Counted from the first letter of the stretch, positions 46,815-61,445 are shown. The stretch: DNA of 64,000 bases from Corbicula japonica (GCA_038501625.1 JAZAYU010000004.1:17068957-17132956); one strand, 5' to 3'. The notes: generated from the sequence alone by a model not told the origin. Numbers and translations: made by a program.

Positions 46815-47235
46815 CTGCATTCAGATCTGTATTGGCAGACGCAACAAATCCAGAGTTCAGCATTCAACATTCAGCTCTGCAATGAATTATTGCACAGCTC
46901 TGCATTCAATTGTTGCACAGCTCTGCAATCGATATTCAGCGCTACATTGAATTCTTGCACAGCTCTGCATTCAACATTCAGCTCTGCATTAAATTCTTTC
47001 ACAGCTCTGCAATCGATATTCAGCTCTACACTCAATTTATTGCACAGATCTGGATTTAACATTCAGCTCTGCGTTTAATTTTCGCACAGCTCTGGATTCA
47101 ACATTCAGCTCTACATTCAATTCTTGCACAGCTCTGCATTCAACATTTAGCGCTGCATTCAAATTATGCACAGCTCTGCATTCAACATTCAACTCTGCAT
47201 TCAATATAATAATTATTATATGCACACTCTGCATT
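46815..47235. repeat. 42-bp minisatellite (two 21-bp halves), ~10 copies
   Basis: Units of 'CACAGCTCTGCATTCAACAT' plus 'TCAGCTCTGCATTCAATTCT' plus TG. As 42 is a multiple of three, frames stay open on both strands and repeat every 14 residues ('ECRAVQELNAELNV'). No evidence of a real gene. Confidence 0.93.
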
Positions 47236-48200
47236 TAAAGATTTACATCTGTTTTGGTCGACTGTTCCGTATTCCAAAGTGTGAAAGTCTTAACATACAT
47301 TCATTGGTCTGAACTTCGCTGATTTTACTGATCAGAATTTCAGACTTGGGAAAACAATTTAACAAAGGAACATACATAGCAAGACATATATTTTAAGAAC
47401 AAAATCAGAAATGCATTTGTAAAGAAAAATGCAACATGCATGAGCGTTGCAACTTTAAATGGCGCCAAGCTTCCCGAGTCACAACACGCTATTCAAATAT
47501 AGCTTATTCGACAAACGAATGTTTCCTTTTTTTCTTATTTAAAAAAGACCATTTTATATAAAAATTATATAATTAATATAGAATCAGTGTATCCATACTT
47601 TAAAAAGTTATAAACGCCTAGGCAATGAATTTGTTGGATACAGCTTTTAAAGTGTATGTTAGAAACAACATCTCATTAAACAGCTTTCTTAATTTCGTTG
47701 CAAGATTATTAATATGCTGCAGTTTTGTTACATGGTACAATACTATTTACTTTAAAATGAATGTGGAACTATGCCAAATGTTTGCCTTTCATACAGCCTT
47801 TGTTCACTTCATTTTATGGAAAAGATCCTTTCTTTGTAAATAAGACATTATCAAGGAACTGAAAAATGCAATATTCTACTAAATTTGGTGTTTTAAAAAA
47901 TCATGGTTAATAACAATTGTTTATTGAAGCTATATTTCGATCGGAAACAGTATTTCCGTATATGGTAAACGCCACGTTTTATAACGGAAGATACGGAAGA
48001 TTCCGGAAATTGAAGAGCAATTTACGTAATTGAAAGGGCGGACCAAAAGGACCGTTTGTGGCCTGGCTAAATATCCATAACTGAATGAAAAGACCTGGGG
48101 TCTACATAAAACAATGAAAAGAGCAAAGCATACTATTCCACTGGTATTTCACTACATCCGGGTACATCTGGACACATATAAAGGACGGCCTCGCGATGCA
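47236..48200. other. Central region, unannotated part
   Basis: A 72-codon plus-strand frame at 47625-47843 is not recognised. No transposase motif. Confidence 0.4.
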
Positions 48201-50010
48201 AGCCCATTTAGATTGATCAAGTTATGTTGCTGGGGTCAAAACTAGCCCCCTACAAGGTTCACTTGATTTTACATAAACTTATTAAAGGAAACCTTTAAAA
48301 ATCTTAGTTTACATATTTGGTATGCAGCATGTCCGGTAGACCTCCAGCAAAATTGTTCAAATCTTGGACCCTGGGTCAAAAATGGCCCTGCCTCGGGGTT
48401 CACGTTTTACACTAAGTTATATATGAAGCAAATATAAAAACTTTTTGGAAGAAATCATATGACTTAAAGCTGCCATATTTGGTGATCAGCATTGTCTAGT
48501 AGACCTGCACTAAGATTGTTCAAGTCAAATAAAGTCATATACAGCTTATAATTTGGACCGTGTGCACAGTTTGAGATGCAGAATTTAACTTTGATATGAA
48601 CTGAGCTAGATTTTGACCGAGTTACCTACTTTCTTGTATTTGAAGCTACATCTTGAAAATTGGACCTTGTTCACAGCTATTGAAGCTAGAGGTTTGAAAT
48701 TTAAACCATATGCACAGTTCAAAATGCAGATTTGAACTAACCTAGAATTAGACCCAGTGATGTACTTTCTTGTTTTTAGAAAATTTGTAGTCTTGAAATT
48801 TAGACCACGTAGAAAGTATTATTGACATTAAATTGACCTTGATTTTGACCAAATGACTTACTTTTTAGCTCACCTGGCACAACGCGCATTGGGTTTTTTT
48901 CCCTACCCACTTTGACTCGGGTGAGCGACTTTGGGTCATATAGCCCTCTTTTTTGATATAGGTACATGTATGCTGATTAATTACAGCGCTGATTAATTAT
49001 ACTGTGTCGTGCGAAACAGTTAGACCCCTAGCGCCAAAGTCAAGATCACCTGTGTATGTTCATTGTCAACATGGTTTATTGGAGGGTTTAGTTTGTGTCT
49101 GATTCTTAACTTTTTTCATCAAGGGATTGTGAAATAACGGTGTTCAAATGTTTACTATTAAAAGACGACGTGTCGTGTCCATGTTTGTGTTCCTCCATTT
49201 TTATCTATCCATAGTCTTTAGTCTGCCTGTGATCTCATCGTAGTCGACCCAAAGTATATCTATGATCTTACTATAGTGTATCCGCGGTAAGATATGCCTC
49301 TTCTAACAGTTCCTATAGGCTGTGGATGTTGGTAACTCTGTTACAAATTATTGTGCATTTGTGGTTTATTTCAGTATCTGTTTCTCTTTTTCTCTTAAGG
49401 CTATCCTATTCTAAAATACGTGCATGTGATACCTATCCATGAAACTTCTCATTTGAAAAAAAACTGATCGTGGTGTCAGCCTGAGCATTACCAAATTTTA
49501 TACAACTCTTGAGATAATCTTGAATTCTGTACGATTTTTTAAGTTTATATCTAATGTAATTCCTGAAGGGAAGGTCGCCAGTCTTCGGAAGTTACTACGT
49601 CAACATTTCTTTTAAACAAACTCTCCCTTAAATCATTTTAACAAAGTTGATTAAACTTTTCATAGGTGTCCATTGAATAAAGCTGCCACGATGTTGAGGC
49701 AGTTGAGCAACTGCAACAAAAACAATCATGAATTATAAGAAATCAACTTTTCGTTAACAACAAGACGAGAACAGCTTAGATAGTTTGCATAATATATCGG
49801 CTAGAGATCCTCAGATCATAGTACTGGGTCAAAATTCCCCACGCTCTAGATGTCATATGTTTTACATAGAAGAAATATAGAAAAAACTTTATAAATCTTC
49901 CCTTAATCCAAAGGCCTCAAAAGTTCTTAAATATTGCATTAAGCATTGTCTTCTGGATCTCTTTCAAGTTTGTTCAAATTATGATCCTTCGGTCAAAATT
50001 TATCCCGTTC
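48201..50010. repeat. Bivalve-type dispersed repeats in the element centre
   Basis: Units with 'TTGTTCAAATCTTGGACCCT' and 'GGGTCAAAAATGGCCCTGCC' at 48220-48520 (period about 160 bp) recur at 49800-50010. 48520-48860 has a 'TTGACCGAGTTACCTACTTT' type. 48868-48935 has 'TTAGCTCACCTGG' mirrored by 'GGGTGAGCGAC'. Such modules are common in bivalve genomes (from memory). They suggest the centre is captured or degenerate host-type DNA. Confidence 0.6.
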
Positions 50011-51767
50011 CCGTTCTTTATATATCTTTACAGACAAATATCAACAAAGAATTCAATCAACAAATAACACATTTTGCAAACATATTTTGACACAAACATT
50101 CATTTGGGGAACCTGTATTGTGTTGTTGTTGTTGTTGTTGTTATATAAGCTGAGTTTTAATCAACACCTGAGAGTTGTAATCAACACCTGACGGTTTCAA
50201 ATGATCAAGGACAAGTTGTTAAAAAATATAGACTCTTTACGGCAATAAGAGAGTAGTTTTAACTTTTATTACAATTCTCGTTATTACAAAAGTGGTTGAT
50301 ACCTTACAATCCGTTTTGTAATAAAATTTCAAGATGTCATAAAATGTAAAGTTCATTCATATATCAGTTGAGTTTTAATCAACACTTAACGGTCTCAAAA
50401 TGATCAATGGCAATTCAGGTCAATAAGCACGTGCTAATTGCTATCTACAACAGTTATAATATGGATAGAAACTTTTTGGCAAAAATAACTAAGTTTCACA
50501 TTTTATTACAATTCTCGTTATTACAAAAGTGGTTGATACCTTGCAACCCGTTTTGTAATAAAAGTTTAAAATGTAATAAAACCTAACAAATAAGTTCATT
50601 CATAAATAATTTGATTTTTAATGAATACTTGACGGTCTGTAAATGATCAGGGGGCAATTCAGGCCAATAAGGATGTGCTAATTTCTGTCGAAAGAAAAAG
50701 TTATTCTACGGATAGACAATAACTAAGTTTTACATTTTATTACAATTCTTGTTATTACAAAAGTGGTTGATACCTTTCAACCCGTTTTGTAATAAAACTT
50801 CATAATCTAATATAATTTTCGTTCATGTATAAGCTCAGTCTCAATCAAAACCAGACGGTTTCAAATGAAAAAGGTCAATTCAGTATGTGCTAATTTCTGT
50901 CTGAAATATAAAAAAAACAGTTGTAAAAAATAGAGACTCTTAACGGCAATAAGAGAGTAGTTTCACATTTTATTACAATTCTCGGTATTACAAAAGTGGT
51001 TGATACCTTACAACCCGTTTTGTAATAAAATTTCAAGATGTTATAAGATCTAACACTGAAGTTTATTCATACATAAGTTGAGTTTTAATCAACATATAAC
51101 GGTCTCAACATGATCAATTGCAATTCAGGACAATAAACACGTGCTAATTTCTATCTAAAACAACAGTTATTCTATGGATAGACACTTTTTGGGAAACAAA
51201 AAACTAAGTTTCACATTTTATTACAATTTTCGTTTTTACAAAAGTGGTTGATACGTTGCAACCCGTTTTGTTATAAAAGTGTAAAATGTAATAAAATCTA
51301 ACACTTCAGTGTATTCATAAATAATTTCAGTTTTAATCAATACTTGACGGTCTCTAAATAATCAAGGTGAATTCAGGTCAATAAGGACGTGCTAATTTCT
51401 GTCGAAAGAAAAAGCTATTCTACGGATAGACACTTTTTTGGCAAAAATAAGTAAAAGTTTCACATTTAATTACAATTCTCGTATTGTAATAAACCTTCAT
51501 AATGTAATATAATGTTCGTTCATGTATAACCTCAGTTTTAATCAAAACCAGACGGATTCAAATGATCAATGACAATTTAGTGTGTGCTAATTTCTGTCTG
51601 AAATAAAAAAAAAACAGTTATTAAAGAATAGAGACCCTTTACGGCAATAAGAACGCAGTTTCACATTTTATTACGATTCTCGTTATTACAAAAGTGGTTG
51701 ATACCTTTCAACCCGTTTTGTAATAAAACTTCATAATATAATACAATGTTCGTTCATGTATAAAAAG

Positions 51768-51881
51768 GTAAAATATGCATACCAGGAATTGCCACACTCA
51801 GAAAACACAGCCTTCCCACACAGCCAAAAAGTAGAGAGGAAAAGCGAGCATAATTTAATCAAATGATCAATTTCAATTAGG
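51768..51881 (-). repeat. Composite-element tail captured in the right arm, copy 1
   Basis: The reverse complement of the SINE-like tail: 'AAATATGCATACCAGGAATT', 'CCCACACAGCCAAAAAGTAG'. It interrupts a monomer at 'TTCATGTATAA/GCTCAGTTTT'. Confidence 0.85.
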
Positions 51882-53778
51882 AAGCTCAGTTTTATTCAGA
51901 ACCTGACGGTTTGAAATGATCAAGGACATTTCACTATGTGCTCATTTCTGTCTGAAATAATAAAAAACAGTTATTAAAAATAGAGACTCTTTACGGCAAT
52001 AAGAACGCAGTTTCACATTTTATTACATTTCTCGTTATTACAAAAGTGGTTGATACCTTATAACCCGTTTTGTAATAAAATTTCAAAATGTAAAAATATC
52101 TAATATTTAAGTTCATTCATATATAATTTGAGTTTTAATGAATACTTGACGGTCTCTAAATGATCAAGGACGATTCAGGCCAATAAGGACGTGCTAATTA
52201 CTGTCTGAAGAAACAGTTATTCAGCGGATAGAAACTTTTTGGGCAAAAAAAAGCAGTTTCACATTTTATTACAATTCTCGTTATTACAAGTGGTTGATAT
52301 CTTACAACCCGTTTTGTAATAAAATTTCAAAATGTAAAAATATCTAATATTTAAGTTCATTCATATATAATTTGATCAATACTTGACGGTCTCTAAATGA
52401 TCAAGGACAAATCAGGCCAATAAGGACGTGCTAATTTCTATCTAAAAAAAAAAAAAACAGTTATTCTGCGGATAGAAACTTTTTGGCAAAAATAACTAAG
52501 TTTGACATTTTATTACAATTCTCGTTATTACAAAAGTTGTTGATACCTTTCAACCCGTTTTGTAATAAAATTTCATTATGTAATAATATGTTTGTTCATA
52601 TATAAGCTGATTTTTAATCAACAACTGACGGTTTCAAATGATCAAGGACAATTCAGTTTCGAAAAAAAACAACAGTTATTAAAAATATAGACTATTTACG
52701 GCAATAAGAGAGTAGTTTTACATTTTATTACAATTCTCGTTATTACAAAAGTGGTTGATACCTTACAACCCGTCTTGTAAAAAAATTTCAAGATGTTATA
52801 AAATCTAACACTTAAGGTCATTCATAAATAAATTCAGTTTTAATCAACACTTAACGGTCTCAAAATGATCAATGGCAATTCAGGCCAGTAAGGACGTGCT
52901 AATTTCTGTTGATAGAAAAAGTTATTCTACGAATAGACAATTTTTTTGGCAAAAATAAGTAAGTTTCACATTTTATTACAATTCTCGTTATTACAAAAGT
53001 GGTTGATACCTTGCAACCCGTTTTGTAATAAAAATGTAAAATGTAATAAAATCTAACACAAGTTCATTCATAAATAATTTAAGTTTTAATCAGTACTTGG
53101 CGCTCTCTAAATAATCAAGGGCAATTCAGACCAGTAAGGACGTGCTAATTTCTGTCGAAAGAAAAGGTTATTCTACGGATAGACACTTTTTTGGCAAAAG
53201 ATAACTAAGTTTTACATTTCATTACAATTCTCGTTTTTACAAAAGTGGTTGATGATATTCAACCTGTTTTGTAATAAACTTTCAAAATGTGATAACATGT
53301 TCGTTCATATATAAGCTGAGTTTTAATCAACATCTGACGTTTCAAATGATCAAGGACAATTCAGAATGTGCTCATTTCTCTCTAAAAAACAGTTATTAAA
53401 AATAGAGATTTTTTATATGGCAATAAAAAGATAATTTCACATTTTATTACAATTCTCGTTATTACAAATGTGGTTGATACGTTTCAACCCGTTTTGTAAT
53501 AAAATTTCATAATGTAATATAATGTTCGTTCATGTATAAGCTCAGTTTTAATCAAAACCAAACGGTTTCAAATGATCAATGACAATTTAGTGTGTGCTAA
53601 TTTCTGTCTGAAATAAAAAAAAAACAGTTATTAAAAAATAGAGACTCTTTACGGCAATAAGAACGCAGTTTCACATTTTATTACAATTCTCGTTATTACA
53701 AAAGTGGTTGATAACTTTCAACCCGTTTTGTAATAAAACTTCATAATATAATACAATGTTCGTTCATGTATAAAAAAA

Positions 53779-53892
53779 GTAAAATATGCATACCAGGAAT
53801 AGCCCCACTCAGAAAACTCAGCCTCCCCACACAGCCAAAAAGTAGAGAGGAAAAGAGAGCATAATTTAATCAAATGATCATTTTCAATTAGG
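53779..53892 (-). repeat. Composite-element tail captured in the right arm, copy 2
   Basis: The same insertion at the same monomer position, 2011 bp downstream of copy 1, so it was copied with its host monomers. Confidence 0.85.
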
Positions 53893-56800
53893 AAGCTCAG
53901 TTTTAATCAAAATCTAACGGTTCCAAATGATCAAGGACAATTCAGTTTGTGCTAATTTCTGTCTGAAATAAAACAAATAACAGTTATTAAAAAATAGAGA
54001 CTCTTTACGACAATAAGAACGCAGTTTCACATTTTATTACAACTCTCGTTATTACAAAAGTTGTTGATATCTTACAACCCGTTTTGTAATAAAATTTCAA
54101 AATGTAAAAATATCTAATATTTAAGTTCATTCATATATAATTTGAGTTTTAATCAATACTTGACGGTCTCTTAATGATCAAGGACAATTCAGGCTAATAA
54201 GGACGTGCTAATTTCTATCTAAAAAAAACAGTTATTCTGCGGATAGAAACTTTTTGGCAAAAATAATTAAGTTTGACATTTTATTACAATTCTCGTTATT
54301 ACAAAAGTTGTTGATACCTTTCAACCCGTTTTGTAATAAAATTTCATTATGTAATAATATGTTCGTTCATATATATAAGCTGATTTTTAATCAACAACTG
54401 ACGATTTCAAATGATCAAGGACAATTTAGTTTTGCAAAAAAAAAAACAGTTATTAAAAAGTATAGACTATTTACGGCAATAAAAGAGTAGTTTTACATTT
54501 TATTACAATTCTCGTTATTACAAAAGTGGTTGATACTTTACGACCCGTTTTGTAATAAAATTTCAAGATGTTATAAAATCTAACAATGAAGTTCATTCAT
54601 ATATAAGTTGAGTTGTAATCAACATATAACGGTCTCAAAATGACCAATGGCAATTCAGGTCAATAAGCACGTGCTAATATTTATCTAAAACAACTGTTAT
54701 TCAATAGTTAGACAATTGTTTTGCAAAAATAACTAAGTTCAACATTTTATTACAATTCTCGTTATTACAAAAGTGGTTGATACCTTGCAACCCATTTTGT
54801 AATAACAGTGTAAAATGTAATAAAATCAAACACTTAAGTTCATTCATAAATAATTTCAGTTTTAATCAATGCTTGATGGTCTCTAAATAATCAAGGGCAA
54901 TTCAGGTCAATAAGAACGTGCTAATTTCTGTCGAAAGAAAAAGTTATTCTACGGATAGACACTTTTTTGGCAAAAATAACTAAGTTTGACATTTTATTAA
55001 AATTCTCGTTATTACAAAAGTGGTTGATACCTTACAACCCATTTTGTAATAAAATTTCAAGATGTTATAAAATCTAACACTGAAGTTCATTCATATATAA
55101 GTTGAGTTGTAAACAATATATGACGGTCTCAAAATGACCAATGGCAATTCAGGTCAATAAGCACGTGCTAATATTTATCTAAAACAACAGTTATTCAATG
55201 GTTAAAAAATTTTTTGGCAAAAATAATTAAGTTCCACATTTGATTGCAATTCTCGTTATTACAAAAGTGGTTGATACCTTGCAACCCGTTTTGTAATAAA
55301 AGTGTCAAATGCAATAAAATCAAACACTTAAGTTCATTCATAAATAATTTGAGTTTTAATCAATACTTGACGGTCTCTAAATAATCAAGGGCAATTCAGG
55401 TCAATAAGGACGTGCTAATTTCTGTCGATAGAAAAAGTTATTCTACGGATAGACCCTTTTTTAGGCAAAAATAAATAAGTTTGACATTTTATTACAATTC
55501 TCGTTATTACAAAAGTGGTTGATACCTTACAGCCCGTTTTGTAATAAAATTTCAAGATGTTATAAAATCTAACACTGAAATTCATTCATATATAAATTGA
55601 GTTGTCATCAACATATAACGGTCTCAAAATGACCAATGGCATATTTATCTAAAACAACAGTTATTCAATGGTTAGACAATTTTTTGGCAAAATAACTAAG
55701 TTCCACATTTTATTACAATTCTCGTTATTACAAAAGTGGTTGATACCTTGCAACCCGTTTTGTAATAAAAGTGTAAAATGTAATAAAATCAAACACAAGT
55801 TCATTCATAAATAATTTCAGTTTTAATCAATACTTGACGGTCTCTAAATAATCAAGGGCAATTCAGGTCAATAAGGACGTGCTAATTTCTGTCGAAAGAA
55901 AAAGTTATTCTACGAATAGGCCCCTTTTTTGGCAAAAATAACTAAGTTTGACATTTTATTACAATTCTCGTTATTACAAAAGTGGTTGATACTTTACAAC
56001 CCGTTTTGTAATAAAATTTCAAGATGTTACGAAATCTAACACTGAAGTTCATTCATATATAAGTTGAGTTGTAATCAACATATAACGGTCTCAAAATGAC
56101 CAATGGCAATTCAGGTCAATAAGCACGTGCTAATATTTATCTAAAACAACAATTATTCAATGGATAGACAATTTTTGGCAAAAATAACTAAGTTCCACAT
56201 TTTATTACAATTCTCGTTATTACAAAAGTGGTTGATACCTTGCAACCCGTTTTGTAAGAAAATTATAAAATGTAATACAATCAAACACTTAAGTGCATTC
56301 ATAAATAATTTCAGATTTAATCAATACTTGATGGTCTCTAAATAATTTAAGGGCAATTCAGGTCAATAAGGACGTGCTAATTTCTGTCGAAAGAAAAAGT
56401 TATTCTACGGATAGACACTTTTTTGGCAAAAATAACTAAATAACTAAGTTTGACATTTTATTACAATTCTCGTTATTACAAAAGTGGTTGATACCTTACA
56501 ACCCGTTTTGTAATAAAATTTCAAGATGTAATAAAATCTAACACTGAAGTTCATTCATATATAAGTTGAGTTGTAATCAACATATAACGGTCTCAAAATG
56601 ACCAATGGCATATTTATCTAAAACAATAGTTATTCAATGGTTAGACAATTTTTTTGGCAAAAATAACTAAGTTCCACACTTTATTATAATTCTCGTTATT
56701 ACAAAAGTGGTTGATACCTTGCAACCCGTTTTGTAATAAAAGTGTAAAATGTAATAAAATCAAAAACAAGTTCATTCATAAATAATTTGAATTTTAATCA

Positions 56801-59800
56801 ATACTTGACGGTCTCTAAATAATCAAGGGCAATTCAGGTCAATAAGGACGTGCTAATTTCTGTCGAAAGAAAAAGTTATTCTACGGATAGACACTTTTTT
56901 TGGCAAAAATAACTAAGTTTGACATTTTATTACAATTCTCGTTATTACGAAAGTGGTTGATACCTTGCAACCCGTTTTGTAATAAAAGTGTAAAATGTAA
57001 TAAAATCAAACACTGAAGTTCATTAAAAAATAAATTCAGTTTTAATTAATACTTGACGGTCTCTAAGTAATCAAGGGCAATTCAGGTCAATAAGGACGTG
57101 CTAATTTCTGTCGAAAGAAAAAGTTATTCTACGAATAGACACTTTTTTTTGGCGAAAATAACTAAGTTTGACATTTTATTAAAATTCTCGTTATTACAAA
57201 AGTGGTTGATACCTTACAACCCGTTTTGTAATAAAATTTCAAGATGTAATAAAATCTAACACTGAAGTTCATTCATATATAAGTTGAGTTGTAATCAACA
57301 TATAACGGTCTCAAAATGACCAATGGCATATTTATCTAAAACAATAGTTATTCAATGGTTAGACAATTTTTTGGCAAAAATAACTAAGTTCCACATTTTA
57401 TTATAATTCTCGTTATTACAAAAGTGGTTGATACCTTGCAACCCGTTTTGTAATAACAGTGTAAAATGTAATAAAATCAAACACAAGTTCATTCATAAAT
57501 AATTTGAGTTTTAATCAATACTTGACGGTCTCTAAATAATCAAGGGCAATTCAGGTCAATAAGGACGTGCTAAATTCTGTCGAAAGAAAAAGTTATTCTA
57601 CGGATAGACACCTTTTGGGCAAAAATAACTAAGTTTGACATTTTATTACAATTCTCGTTATGACAAAAGTGGTTGATACCTTACAACCCGTTTTGTAATA
57701 AAATTTCAAGATGTTATAAAATCTAACACTGAAGTTCATTCATATATAAGTTGAGTTGTAATCAACATATAACGGTCTCAAAATGACCAATGGCATATTT
57801 ATCTAAAACAACAGTTATTCAATGGTTAGACAATTTTTTGGCAAAAATAACTAAGTTCCAGATTTTATTACAATTCTCGTTATTACAACAGTGGTTGATA
57901 CCTTGCAACCCGTTTTGTAATAAAAGTGTAAAATGTAATAAAATCAAACACAAGTTCATTCATAAATAAATTCAGTTTTAATCAATACTTGACGGTCTCT
58001 AAGTAATCAAGGGCAATCCAGGTCAATAAGGACGTGCTAATTTCTGTCGAAAGAAAAAGTTATTCTACGGATAGACACTTTTTTGGCAAAAATAACTAAG
58101 TTTGACATTTTATTACAATTCTCGTTATTACAAAAGTGGTTGATACCTTACAACCCGTTTTGTAATAAAATTTCAAGATGTTATGAAATCTAACACTGAA
58201 GTTCATTCATATATAAATTGAGTTGTTATCAACATATAACGGTCTCAAAATGACCATTGGCATATTTATCTAAAACAACAGTTATTCAATGGTTAGACAA
58301 TTTGTTGGCAAAAATAACTAAGTTCCACATTTTATTACAATTCTCGTTATTACAAAAGTGGTTGATACCTTGCAACCCGTTTTGTAATAAAAGTGTAAAA
58401 TGTAATAAAATCAATCACAAGTTCATTCATAAATAATTTCAGTTTTAATCAATACTTGACGGTCTCTAAATAATCAAGGGCAATTCAGGTCAATAAGGAC
58501 GTGCTAATTTCTGTCGAAAGAAAAAGTTATTCTACGGATAGATACTTTTTGGGCAAAAATAACTAAGTTTGACATTTTATTACAATTCTCGTTATTACAA
58601 AAGTGGTTGATACTTTACAACCCGTTTTGTAATAAAATTTCAAGATGTTATGAAATCTAACACTGAAGTTCATTCATATATAAGTTGAGTTGTAATCAAC
58701 ATATAACGGTCTCAAAATGACCAATGGCAATTCAGGTCAATAAGCACGTGCTAATATTTATCTAAAACAACAGTGATTCAATGGTTAGACAATTTTTTGG
58801 CAAAAATAACTAAGTTCCAGATTTTATTACAATTCTCGTTATTACAAAAGTGGTTGATACCTTGCAACTCGTTTTGTAAGAAAAGTGTAAAATGTAATAC
58901 AATTAAACACTTAAGTGCATTCATAAATAATTTTAGTTTTAATCAATACTTGACGGTCTCTAAATAATTTAAGGGCAATTCAGGTCAATAAGGACGTGCT
59001 AATTTCTGTCGAAAGAAAAAGTTATTCTACGGATAGACACTTTTTTTGGCAAAAATAACTAAGGTTGACATTTTATTACAATTCTCGTTATTACAAATGT
59101 GGTTGATACCTTACAACCCGTTTTGTAATAAAATTTCAAGATGTTATAAAATCTAACACTGAAGTTCATTCATATATAAATTGAGTTGTAATCAACATAT
59201 AACGGTCTCAAGATGACCAGTGGCATATTTATCTAAAACAACAGTTATTCAATGGTTAGACAATTTTTTGGCAAAAATAACTAAGTTCCACATTTTATTA
59301 CAATTCTCGTTATTACAAAAGTGGTTGATACCTCGCAACCCGTTTTGTAATAAAAGTGTAAAATGTAATAAAATCAAACACAAGTTCATTCATAAATAAT
59401 TTCAGTTTTAATCAATACTTGACGGTCTCTAAATAATCAAGGGCAATTCAGGTCAATAAGGACGTTCTAATTTCTGTCGAAAGAAAAAGTTATTCTACGG
59501 ATAGACACTTTTTGGGCAAAAATAACTAAGTTTGACTTTTTATTACAATTCTCGTTATTACAAAAGTGGTTGATACCTTACAACCCGTTTTGTAATAATA
59601 TTTCAAGATGTTATAAAATCTAACACTGAAGTTCATTCATATATAAGTTGAGTTGTAATCAACATATAACGGTCTCAAAATGACTAATGGCAATTCAGGT
59701 CAATAAGCACGTGCTAATATTTATCAAAAACAACAGTTATTCAATGGTTAGACAATTTTTAGCAAAAATAACTAAGTTTCACATTTTATTACAATTATCG

Positions 59801-60071
59801 TTATTACAAAAGTGGTTGATACCTTGCAACCCGTTTTGTAATAAAAGTGTAAAATGTAATAAAATCTAACACTTAAGTTTATTCATAAATACTTTGAGTT
59901 TTAATCAATACTTGAAGGTTTCTAAATAATCAAGGGCAATTCAGGACAATAAGGACGTGCTAATTTCTGTCTAAAGAAACAATTATTCTACGGATAGAAA
60001 CTTTTTTGGCAAAATAACTAAGTTTGATATTTTATTACAATTCTCGTTATTACAAAAGTGGTTGATACCTC

Positions 60072-60145
60072 ACAACCCGTTTTGTAATAAAAACGAGAAT
60101 TGTTATAATTATTACAATTCTCGTTTTTATTACAAAACGGGTTGT
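60072..60145. repeat. Right terminal palindrome (74 bp)
   Basis: The mirror copy of the left terminal palindrome, with the same 32-bp arms and the centre as complement (TATAATTATT). Confidence 0.95.
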
Positions 60146-60147
60146 AA

Positions 60148-61371
60148 CAAAGCTCTTTGTATGATTTCATTTGGAATATGTAAATTTGTATCTTAATTGC
60201 TGACTTTGCAACTAAGGATCGCAGGATTGTTCACAATAATTTCATTTTGATTGAAAATTCGCAGAGAGCGGGATTTTTGCTTGATTGTTAAGGAAGCGAA
60301 ATCCATTACAGAGTATCATTACATCTGAATAATTGGGGAGAAATGTCAGCCTTAGATAGTTCTAATGGCTGTCATGTAACATCTTGTTAAAACTCGACAG
60401 AATAAAATGCGAATAGGGAAACACTTATTATTTTAACTATACTAAACAAAATCCGTTATAGCATCAAGAATCTTCAGTATATGATGGTATAACACTGTCT
60501 TGCTAAGACATATTTGATACTGACTTAAGCTCATGTTTTTAATTTTTTGTTGCGTTTGAAGCTATGTGTACTCTATAGAGGGAATATTAAAAAATGCTGA
60601 CTTTGGAAAGGCAAATTCTTATTTACAAATAACTGCAGAACGGTAATTTAATTTCTATGCTTGCTTGTTTCGGAAATTACAATTCTTAATGGAACATTGG
60701 ACTAGAGAAAGATCGTCGAACTAGAGATTGTCAATAATGGTTTTATGACGCCTAGATAAACAAAATCATAACCGACTCATCGAGCATTGAGATTTGCGGA
60801 AACTTGATCAGTATTAATTACATATAAGTTATTAATATTTGACAAATTACAGTAAATTGTAGTATGCATCAACGCTTCCTGTCTATTCAGTCGGTTTATC
60901 AAGCATAAAACACTACCAAATGTGTTTTCGACCTAGCTGGCTCAGCCGCCGTTTGACTTGGGGGTTTCAACCTTTAATTGTATGTTAATAAGACTCGTGT
61001 TAGGGAAATGTTTAAACAATTGGTGGCTAGTTTTACCAGAGAAGTATCTAAGCTATGAATATGATTACCAAAACAAAATATTTTATTCACAACTTGAAAC
61101 GACATAGTTTTTTGTTGTTTGGGGAGCAACCTATCCTGTACATTCCTGTATTCCAAAAGCCTTTTAAAATGAATATGATGAGCTAACATGAAAAACACTT
61201 GTGAACTTGCTAAAAGTTTTCTGTTTTTTTAAACCCATTTTAACATTCCTTTACAGTCACGGAAAACTAGTGAAGTTATAGTTTTTGTTCTTATGACGTT
61301 TTAGTACTGATAGTCATATTCAAGTGAAAAAGTAACTGGTATTGTGGAGTAGTGATTCTCCCTTGACACGT
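60148..61371. other. Intron sequence, unannotated
   Basis: 1.2 kb without recognised gene or repeat. Confidence 0.45.
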
Positions 61372-61445
61372 GACGCCATTTCAGCCAATCAGATGCCTGA
61401 GATTTGAGACTGGTTTCCAAGCTCAGTTTTATAACGTTCAGCCCT
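61372..61445. mobile_element. Foldback MITE, copy 7, right half only
   Basis: 'GACGCCATTTCAGCCAATCA' to 'TTTTATAACGTTCAGCCCTA'. The left arm is missing. Confidence 0.85.

Larger units (their letters stand above)
50128..60071 (-). repeat. Right arm: ~40 monomers, mirrored orientation
   Basis: The complement of the left-arm monomer: 'ATTTTATTACAATTCTCGTT' ... 'CAACCCGTTTTGTAATAAAA', then 'TTGACGGTCTCTAAATAATC' and 'CAATAAGGACGTGCTAATTT'. From about 55 kb to 59.7 kb it alternates between two monomer types ('CAATGGTTAGACAATTTTTT' and 'CTACGGATAGACACTTTTT'), a dimeric higher-order repeat near 490 bp with high similarity between copies, which implies recent amplification. Two monomers carry the same inserted fragment (51768-51881, 53779-53892). 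Confidence 0.95.

Noticed and set aside
54254..59869. Plus-strand frames of 60-78 codons with repeated 'ITKFHILLQFSLLQKWLIPC'
   Set aside because: They recur because the array monomer recurs; each ends at differing stops and no start or domain is shared.
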